Source: Gyromitra esculenta (taxonomy: Eukaryota; Ascomycota; Pezizomycetes; Pezizales; Discinaceae). From it: a stretch of DNA of 64,000 nt. Positions 56,793-64,000 of the stretch are shown in pieces (position 1 is the stretch's first letter; each line of letters begins with the position of its first letter). The DNA lies in the NCBI GenBank assembly GCA_038503075.1, contig JBCAML010000007.1:1054001-1118000 (forward strand), written 5' to 3'. The position numbers and the translations under genes are program-made. The notes under the pieces were generated by a model. It was not told where the DNA came from, did not search any database, and saw nothing but the letters and a program-made list of their open reading frames with translations.

Positions 56793-59185
56793 ATGCTTGG
56801 TCCAAACCGCCTCGGCGGCTCGCCATTGGCAACTTCATCGTCCACGCAAATCCCCAAGCCCATATTTGCCGTCACACCCCCAACCCCGATCTCATTCGAC
56901 GCCGAAGGCTTTCTCGGACCGTGGTTGGAGCTTACCGAAACAACGACTACTGCTGCTGTAACATCCTCGTCGTCCTCGTTCTTCGAGTATCCCCCACCAC
57001 CACCGAGCCCCAGCATCAGCAGTAGCAACAACGACAACATCCCCCCAACCACCACCACTACCACCACCACCACCACCAGCGCGCCAAATTCGTCCCCTGC
57101 GACCCGCTTCAATCGCGGCAAAAAGCGACATCACGACAGCATTACACCACCACCTTCGGCTGCGTTTCGCCAATCGGGGGCGAGGCAGCCAGTGCGGGCT
57201 ATTCCACGAAGCGACGCTGGCGGGAACGGAAGCGGGAACGGAAACGGAAACGGGAGCAGGAAAAAACTCAACACGATGAGTGTGCATAGCCAAGCGCAGA
57301 GCATCGGCCACGACGATAACAAGTCGCGCGTCGCTGGGAACGCGTATTTTCCGGAGATCCCGAGGATCTTGCCCCATGAGAAAGTAGGTTTGGAACGTTC
57401 GGGGGTGCGCGCGGGAGAGAGGGAGAAAGGCCTAACTGATTGAGTCATAGGTCTTTCCGATCCAGATTGGAGGGGAATTGTTTCGGTTGAGGTATGCCAC
57501 TTTTTTCCTTTCTGGGGTTTATAGGCACAGGAAACTAATTGTGGGTGTGAATAGCGGCGCGTCAATATCATCGGATGGTCAGTATCACCATTAATACCCT
57601 ACTCTTGGCGGGCGATGAAGCTGAGAGTGCTAGAGCTCCCTCATACTTTTCGCAATTCTTTGAGCAGCAGTTGGCGAATTTGGGGGATGGACAGAATATA
57701 AGAACGCTTTACATAGATCGGGACCCGATTACGTTTAGGGATATCGCACGACATCTACAAGGTAGAAATCTCTAGGTGTACAGACGCGGAGTTGGGGGGG
57801 AGAAGCTGACTGTATAAACAGGTTATCACGTTACCCCAAAGGATGGACAACATTTCGTAAGACTATTTGCAGATGCGCAATTCTACAGCCGTAAGTCATC
57901 ACTAAAAATTCCTATCAATCTTAGAGACAAAAAGCCCTAACATCCCCCCGCAGTCCCAAAACTAATATCCCAGCTCTTCGAATCCGAAATCTTTATATCT
58001 ATCGGTTCCCAGCCTTTCCAGATAAATCGCGACCTCTTCAATTCGCCCGGTAACTCTCCAAACTATTTCTCCCTAGGCTTTGCCGTATTCTTTTCCTCAC
58101 CCAACGAAGTCTTCCCGGGTCTATCTCGCGAAGGTCTCCTACGGCCCCCCTCCATCCTACCACCGGAGGTCCCAAACCGGTCCGCCGAAGTCTTCTCCGA
58201 ACTGCTACACCTCCTCCGCGGATACCCAGTCCACATCCGCAACGAAGAGCACCGGCAGGAACTCCTACGCGACTGCAAATACTTCCACCTGAAAGGCCTT
58301 GAACAGAAACTAATCCCCCACGAAATATCATGGAACCAGAGACGCCACCGCCAAGAAATCGTAATTCGTCTTGAAGACATCAAACCCTCCGGTATAATTT
58401 TCGCACCCTCCGGCACCCCGCCAGCCGAGCAGTTCCCGGGAAAGCCAACAAGCGGGTGGATCAACTACAGCCGACCTTTCGTGGACGACACGCAGCGCGA
58501 ACTAATCGTCGAGATCGGCGGCGAGCAAACTAAAGTGGATTGGCGCAGCGGCCGAGCCGAGTTCTCGGGGACTACAAATCAGCGCGTATCAGCGCTATTC
58601 CAGGTCATTGCGAATAAACTCGGTTTGCCGATCGGACATGAGCGCGCGCTAGGTCTGGTGCTCATGGGGCAGCAAAATGGATCCATTGTTGGATCAGCTG
58701 GCCCTGCGAGTCCGGGGAATACTCCGTTGAGTGAAGATCGGGTTAAGATTAAGATTGAGCCTGATTGCTATGTTAGGTTGGACGGAGAAGAGTTTTGGGA
58801 TCGGGATGGCGTGAATTCGACTGATGCGCACGACCATCTGGAGGCTGAGAGCACGTTTGGTCCACCAGGCAGTGACGCGGGGAGGAGTGTGGGTGCGCAA
58901 AGCCCTGGACTGCAATGGCAGGGTATCTCGAGCAGGCCGGCTTCCGCAAAGCCGTTTCTAGGAATGCAGGGACAGGCGGGAGCGAGGAAGCGTCAAAAGA
59001 GACGGGGGAGCATGGAGGAGGCAAGCGCGGAGTGGATTGTTAAGAGGGGACAGTGGAGGATTAAGGTGCAGCCGACACAGGGGGTTGATGGGAGAAGTGG
59101 ATTCGAGGTTATTTTGGTGGGTGTGAAACTGGAAGCGTTTAGTAGCGAATATGGAAGGAATTCGCAGAGGGGGTTCTTGATTTGA
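56793..59185 (+). CDS. BTB/POZ domain protein, KCTD-like (possibly Whi2-type)
   Basis: Predicted 693 aa from six exons: 56793-57383, 57451-57491, 57555-57577, 57636-57761, 57822-57890 and 57954-59185. Lengths and phases all agree, and the 23-nt exon 3 is needed to keep frame. The first ~195 residues are disordered (poly-Thr, poly-Pro, Gly-Asn repeats) with a basic GKKRHH spot. A BTB/T1-like domain begins at about residue 198: VFPIQIGGELFRLSGASIS, SYFSQFFEQQL, TLYIDRDPITFRDIARHLQG, then YHVTPKDGQHFVRLFADAQF. A second BTB-like pass follows (FISIGSQPFQINRDLF, LLHLLRGYPVHIRNEEHRQE, CKYFHLKGLEQKLIPHEI). The C-terminal third has a conserved-looking beta-rich part (QRELIVEIGGEQTKVDW, WIVKRGQWRIKVQP). 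Yeast Whi2, a KCTD-like stress/TORC1 regulator, is the nearest functional analogue I can suggest; the orthology is uncertain. Confidence 0.85.
57048..57077 (+). repeat. coding ACC/ACT triplet repeat (ten Thr)
   Basis: Ten consecutive Thr codons (nine ACC, one ACT) inside exon 1 of the BTB gene, in the disordered N-terminus. Length variation here would change the protein without a frameshift. Confidence 0.9.
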
Positions 59186-60091
59186 ATAATAAGGGGGGGT
59201 GCTTTAGGGGGGGTTTTTTTCTTCGTGTATGACTTTTTATTGTTGACATCGAGGTCTTCGTTGGTGCGAAGACATATTGCAAAGTAGTGGGGGAAGAGGG
59301 GACAAGTGAGCAAGCAGATCGACACTTTTCATATGGAGTATGGCTATGGGACACGTGCATAGGTTCACTGATTATTTGGTTCATTTTTTTCTTCTTCTTT
59401 TCTTTGCTTCCCCTTGACTCTCTTTCGCTATTGCCTATTTGTATTTGTACAGAAGATCTAATTCTGATCTACTGGAGCGCCATATCCCTCTTTCTAGAAC
59501 AGGAAGTATGTACCTGGTGATGTGCATGCGGATCATAATTTATCTGCAGAGTAGGTGATTTACGTACATATGCTAGATGATTAGTAGACTAGCCTGGGGG
59601 CCATTGGGATAGGTACCCGGGGTAATTCTGTACTTGAGGCATTAGTAATCGCAAGTGACGGTATGGGAGCTGATGTGGCAAGTGGTCCGTTCCGGATCCG
59701 CGTTTCTTGATGTTTGGTACTCGGATAGGCGTGGGCGGGTAGATGGATATACTGGGGGGTGCAGTTGGAAGCGGCGCATATACTTGGGATTGATTCTTCA
59801 GCAATTGGGGTTTTGAGTTTTGTAGGTATCATTTAGAAGGTCTAACTAACTTGGTACGGTCTCTAGGCCAGACTAGAGTCTGTAGTGGAGAGCCAACAGG
59901 ATGATAGGTACTCTCTAGTAAAGTAATCGCCAACCAAGCCTCTGTAACTAAACAGCACTTGATAAAACTGCTCTCATAGGCGGAGGTCTAAGCACTCTAG
60001 TAGGTATGCTGGATAAACGCCTGCCAAGACTAGGGCTGCTAACCTGGCGCCGGCACCGCAACAACCTCTCGACCGAGAGCAAAAAGCGGGT
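59186..60091. other. BTB gene 3' flank and intergenic DNA
   Basis: G/T-rich sequence just after the stop is the probable 3' UTR. No further gene is supported. An open frame at 59581-59832 (minus) lacks any family feature. Confidence 0.45.
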
Positions 60092-60120
60092 GCGCACGCA
60101 CGAACGCACGCACGCACACA
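60092..60120. repeat. (CGCA)n microsatellite
   Basis: GCGCACGCACGAACGCACGC followed by ACGCACACA: tetranucleotide repeat with one substitution, 240 bp left of the MITE at 60364. Confidence 0.8.
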
Positions 60121-60363
60121 GCCGTGTTCCCCCGTTGTATTTGATCGGGTTGAGGGTAGACTCGCTTCCGTCCCTACTGCCCATGGCTGCAGAAAGCTGC
60201 TCACTGGTGCTGGTGGTTCGCATGATTGGAGACTGAGTGGCGTCACTGGCCCCCCATAGCGTGTCCTTCTAAATCTTGCAATTTACTGCTCCAATGCTAT
60301 CTATCCGGCTAATCTGGTCCCCATACGGTCGACTAAATGGCAACGAGCTAGTATTGTCAAATA

Positions 60364-60536
60364 CAGTCGCACCTTGTTATTAGGGACGTGCATAATTCGT
60401 GGGAATTCGTTCGTTATAGCAAAATTTTCCTTACAGCAAATTTTGGATAGTGCTAGGAATTCAAAGTTGCACCTAACTTCCCTCTGTTACTGCAAATTTC
60501 CATTATGTCGAGGTTCCTTATATCAAGGTCCGACCG
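60364..60536. mobile_element. Tc1/mariner-pogo type MITE, 173 bp
   Basis: The left end CAGTCGCACCTTGTTATTAG and the reverse complement of the right end, CGGTCGGACCTTGATATAAG, match at 16 of 20 positions. The element is flanked by TA on both sides (60362-60363 and 60537-60538), the target-site duplication of Tc1/mariner elements. CAGTC..ACCTTGATATAAGG-type ends are typical of fungal pogo/Fot-like families. There is no internal reading frame, so it is non-autonomous and depends on a transposase elsewhere. Confidence 0.78.
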
Positions 60537-60538
60537 TA

Positions 60539-61663
60539 TTATTAGGAATCGCTAGCTCAAATATTACCGTTAAAAAGCTCTTATTAGTTGAGTATTAGTG
60601 ACTTACTATTATATCAGGCTTCCTTGTGTAGAGAGTCTTCTGACCTTCCCGCGCGGAGGAAAATTTGCTCTGCAAACTCGTAGAGTTGTGAACAGGTCCA
60701 CAGTATTCCCAACAGGTTTTTTTTTTTTTTCGCATGGCAACCACTAAGAGCACAATAGGTAGTACTAACTCTACCGAAAGTTGGGAAAATTTGGTTGTGG
60801 TTTTGACCAGCCTATTACCCTTCCCCCCCCTCCCCGGTCAAGTACGTTACGTATGTACCTACCCTCAGATCATCCGAGGGGCAGCAGCAGAAGAACTCGG
60901 GGGAAAGTTTGGCCCTGCTTATCAATTCGCGGGGTATTCGTGGTATCGACATCCCACGTTTGGTGTCCATGCAAAAAAATAAAATAAAAAGGTGGGAGCC
61001 GCGTTGACTGACAAATCAATTATTGCGTGTGTGTGTTACGAAAGGGGGGAGGGTATTTGACGTATGCGGGCCAACCAACTTCTGAGTGGTTGGATGTCCA
61101 CCTCTGGTGGTTTTTTTCTAAATTGTTACTGCAAGCAGTAGCAAGAGAGTGAAATCAGACCCCCGGGGCTAGGAATGGGGGGAGGGCGGGTAATGCGTAT
61201 AGTTCTAGAAGTAGCTCGAGGTTCTCCCCCCTTCTCTTCTCTCCTTTCCGCGGATTACTCAGTGGATGAGATGTCTATGATGCCGCAATCATTTAGCTGG
61301 GCAGGCTAAGTTCGCAGACAGAGACATGCACAGGCAGAGTAGAGCAGAGATAAGACAAACGACCAACTGGCACTGACTTCCTTCTCTGCCCGACGTCGAG
61401 GTGATTACATTGCTATAGGGACAGGGGGGAGGAAATGTACTCGGACACCACATAGAGAACCTGAAAATGCATACTTTGGGTCGGGTTTCTGGTTGCTGGA
61501 TCTAGCTGTGTGGACTTACTGATCAGCAAACCTGATACCTTGTTTTTACGTTGGACATGATGTATCCAAGTATATATATCTTTATGGGAGACTTCCTTTT
61601 TCCCTTCCCTTTGTTGCCCCCACAAGCGTGTTTACGATCTGGAATCGCCAGTCACAGACAAAG
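60539..61663. other. intergenic region
   Basis: AT-rich to mixed DNA with homopolymer runs (T at 60717-60730, C near 60825, G/T runs near 61030-61200). No gene is supported. Confidence 0.45.
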
Positions 61664-61688
61664 GCAGAGCAGAGCAGAGCAGAGCAGA
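61664..61688. repeat. (GCAGA)5 microsatellite
   Basis: Five perfect GCAGA units. It lies about 350 bp upstream of the oxidoreductase start codon, in its promoter or leader. Related GCAGAG words also occur at 61330-61350. Confidence 0.9.
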
Positions 61689-62041
61689 AACAGAGATCTA
61701 AGAAAGGGCCAAGAGCGAAGAAAGGAAGAAAAACGTGAAACAGAGCCAAGTGGGGCCACCACTCGCACTAAACGCAATAGAACCGTTCTTACCGTTCTCG
61801 ATTGTTAGGCGTCCCTCAAGAGAAAGTCACGCTTTTTTTTCCTCTTCTATTTTCCGTCACTCGGGGTGGGGGAAGACGGGCTTTTATCTCTTCTCTTCCT
61901 CGGCCTCAATCTCCTACAGTGTCTATTTATCTTTTGATCGCTCTCGTCTCCCCTCCATCCTTTTTCTTTCTTGTGGAATGCACCTGAAACACAATTGAGG
62001 CTCTTCGATCCATTTCCTTCCCTTTTCAGAATCTGCATGAG
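61689..62041 (+). promoter_or_regulatory. promoter/leader of the oxidoreductase gene
   Basis: C/T-rich on the + strand from about 61830 to 62030 (TTTTCCTCTTCTATTTTCC, CTCTTCTCTTCCTCGG and similar), as in fungal 5' leaders, directly before the ATG at 62042. No TATA box is evident. Confidence 0.4.
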
Positions 62042-63633
62042 ATGGCTCCCAGGCGTTTTATGTCATCTGGCCAATACAGCCATCCGCTTCCTCTCGCCCA
62101 TCAGCAAGACATCATCACTACCGACACCGTTATCGTAGGTCGGTAGATCTGTTCCGCTTCTTAAATGCAGGTTCTTATGCATTTGCTGACCATCCTCCAG
62201 GCAATGGTCCCTCTGCATTATTCCTGAGCTACCTGCTCCACGGAAATGTCCCTATCTACGACCCAACTCTCCATGGCCCTCACCCTGACCCCGTCCTGCA
62301 CACAAAACTCAGCCAACTGGGTCCCAACCGACCCCTCTACGATGTCATCGACTCACCCAAAGCGTGTGAAGCGCTGACCGATCATTTCCCAGCATCCCCA
62401 TCCATGTCCTACTCAACACAGGCTCTGCCAATCAACGTTCTCCTAGACACCCTAATCCGGCCAAATGCAGACACTGAAATTGGCGAAGCACGCACACGGA
62501 TCCGGTGGGAGAAAGATCCCAGCAAACGAGTCGACCACCTCGTCCTCGGGGACGCCACCAAGGCCGGTGGTCAATGGGCCGAAGACCCTGTTGGTGCCAA
62601 CTGGGACTGCGAGACTCTCAGCTACGCCGAAATGCTCTCCCTTCCCGGCTACTCCTTCGCGGAACACCATAAGCGGACTAGTCACCGTCCATTACAAGAT
62701 TTCGTGCGTCCGTCTCGTCGAGAAGTTGCGGCGTACTACAGCGCGTACCCTAAAGCCGTGGGCATATCCTCGGAGGTCTTTACCTCTGTGCACGCTCAGC
62801 GAATCTGTCAGCTCCCGCAAGGCGGCTTCAAGCTACGTGTTCACCATAGAAATCCTGCGAGGACTATGACGATCATGTGTACGCACCTAGTACTAGCAAC
62901 CGGGATCTATTCCCATGTTATCCCGCCACCACCGATATATGCGCCCTTGACAACCCCCGCCGCCGTTAACGCAACAGATGCGCCGCTGCTTGTCGTGGGC
63001 TCGGGGTTCACGGCTGCAGATGTTATGATGGCTGCCGAAGCGGCGGGAAGACCAGTTGTTCATGTTTATAAATGGAATATGGCACGCCCGTCGCCGCTGA
63101 AGGGGTGCCATTCACAGGCGTATCCGGAATATACACGGATCTATCGTCGGATGAAGGCGGTTGTGGCTGGTGCAGCTGCGTCGGATGGATATGAGGGGTT
63201 CCCGAATGCGAGAGTTGTGGCGGCGGGTGATGGGAGGGTTAGGATTTTAACGGCGGGCGGAGAGGTGGTTGAGAGGGCGGTCGGGCAGCTGCGGTATTGT
63301 GTGGGGCGACGGGGGAGTCTGGAGTATCTTTCGCCGGAGATGAGGAGGGCGGTTGGGGTGCTGGATGCTGGGTGGATCTCGGGCGATACTATGAGGTGGA
63401 GGGTCGAAGAGGATTTGGAGGTTGTTGCTGGGGTGTTTGTGATTGGGAGCTTGACGGGTGATAGTTTAGTTAGGTTTGGGTTTGGAGGCGGGGCTTATGC
63501 CGCTGGTAAGATACTGGGTGGGAGGAAAGAGAGCAAAGGAGAAGTGGAAGAGAAGAGGGAGGATTGTGGTCAGGGTGTTGGGATAATGATGGAAAGAGCA
63601 GGAGGGAAGGGGGGCGCATGTACTATCAGTTGA
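62042..63633 (+). CDS. FAD-dependent monooxygenase, OSGIN-like
   Basis: Predicted 509 aa from exons 62042-62138 and 62201-63633. The 62-nt intron (CTGAC branch) splits the first dinucleotide-fold Gly codon, and the join gives VIVGNGPSALFLSYLL at about 30-45 (FAD-binding GxGxxG-like). A second Rossmann motif, LLVVGSGFTAADV, starts near 295 (NADPH), and LVLATG at about 262-267 is the conserved FAD-family ATG signature. The sequence GGQWAEDPVG..NWDCETLSYA and the VGRRGSLEYL segment fit the oxidative-stress-induced growth inhibitor (OSGIN) branch of flavin monooxygenases. The substrate is unknown. The last ~40 residues are charged and Gly-rich, probably disordered. The donor at 62139 (GTCGGT) was preferred to GTAGGT at 62135 because only it keeps frame. 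Confidence 0.88.
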
Positions 63634-64000
63634 GTTCAAGGGAAAGCATGTATAGCGGAGTTGAGGTGTTTGGATGGGGTTATCTTTTAGGCGGCATGCA
63701 TTAAACTAGAATATTCTTGTATGGGGGGAGTTTTTGTTTGTACATACTAGTTGGCCTTTTTTTTCTTTCCCCTTCCGGCTGGGGTCTGGGGGGGTAATAA
63801 TATTTTTGAGGTTTTGCTGTGCAAATGTTGGTCATGGATAGTCACTCGGGTGTTTTAACTGTTGTGTTTATCTGCATGGTTTATTTATTTATTTATTATT
63901 TCACTTCTTATCTGCATGGTGAGATCTACTGCGTTAATAACTTATTTAAGAACACGTGCCTTAATAAAGTAGTTGGGTACTGTCTAGCCTAGGCTAGTTC
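63634..64000. other. 3' flank and intergenic DNA at the right edge
   Basis: G/T-rich and T-rich sequence following the oxidoreductase stop codon. It includes the short direct repeat and TTTA run at 63868-63920. No other gene is visible. Confidence 0.45.
63868..63920. repeat. 13-bp direct repeat flanking a (TTTA)n run
   Basis: TTATCTGCATGGT occurs at 63868-63880 and again at 63908-63920. Between them is a 27-bp A/T-rich stretch with several TTTA units. It may be a local duplication or the scar of a small insertion. Confidence 0.75.

Noticed and set aside
1..64000. Biosynthetic gene cluster, CRISPR array or defence island
   Set aside because: No polyketide synthase, NRPS, terpene synthase, cluster transporter or regulator is seen, and there are no spaced identical repeats. 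The SDR, GST and monooxygenase genes are separated by kilobases and by unrelated genes.

Overview
This window is nuclear DNA of a filamentous ascomycete (Pezizomycotina). The evidence is short introns (about 50-105 nt) with GTATGT or GTAAGT type donors and CTAAC/CTGAC-like branch points, and gene families typical of that group: a BNI4-type septum scaffold, a secreted RNase T1-type ribonuclease, a GH5 beta-1,6-glucanase, a GTT1-type GST and an RCM1/NSUN5 methyltransferase. Only about eleven well supported genes occupy 64 kb, with gene-free stretches up to 12 kb. That suggests a large, repeat-diluted genome such as those of some Pezizomycetes, but the exact lineage is inference.

Layout. 1267-4383 (+) is a PHD-finger/AT-hook chromatin protein. 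8059-9640 (-) is tRNA dihydrouridine synthase Dus1, and 9990-10837 (+) is the Arf-like GTPase Arl3/ARFRP1; the two start codons face away from each other across 349 bp. About 12 kb of decayed intergenic DNA follows, holding a 26-bp-arm palindrome and a few weak orphan reading frames. 23265-25878 (+) is a BNI4 homologue behind a long pyrimidine-rich leader. 28509-29363 (+) is an intact orphan protein. 33180-34370 (-) is a secreted GH5 glucanase. 42299-44156 (-) is the 25S rRNA m5C methyltransferase Rcm1. 46427-46953 (+) is a secreted guanyl-specific RNase with a clear TATA box. 47439-48734 (-) is a disordered protein whose C-terminus recalls the N-terminal region of fungal DDE transposon proteins. 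49301-50371 (-) is a short-chain dehydrogenase and 51538-52447 (-) a glutathione S-transferase. 56793-59185 (+) is a BTB/POZ (KCTD-like, possibly Whi2-type) protein. 62042-63633 (+) is an OSGIN-like FAD-dependent monooxygenase.

The genes form no single pathway. Housekeeping functions (tRNA and rRNA modification, Golgi traffic, chromatin, septum/chitin scaffold) are mixed with secreted hydrolases and redox/detoxification enzymes. The SDR and GST lie on the same strand and may both serve detoxification, but nothing shows co-regulation.

The unexplained structure is mostly in the intergenic DNA. There are small inverted-repeat elements at 7089-7285, 13678-13746, 50563-51014 and 60364-60536. In the first two, every difference between the arms is a transition, as expected from RIP-like mutation. 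The 8-bp palindrome TACATGTA occurs 14 times, always outside exons, against about one expected by chance. I found no rRNA or tRNA gene, no CRISPR array, no biosynthetic gene cluster and no clearly new multi-gene system. Exon boundaries were assigned by hand from splice signals, reading-frame continuity and family similarity.
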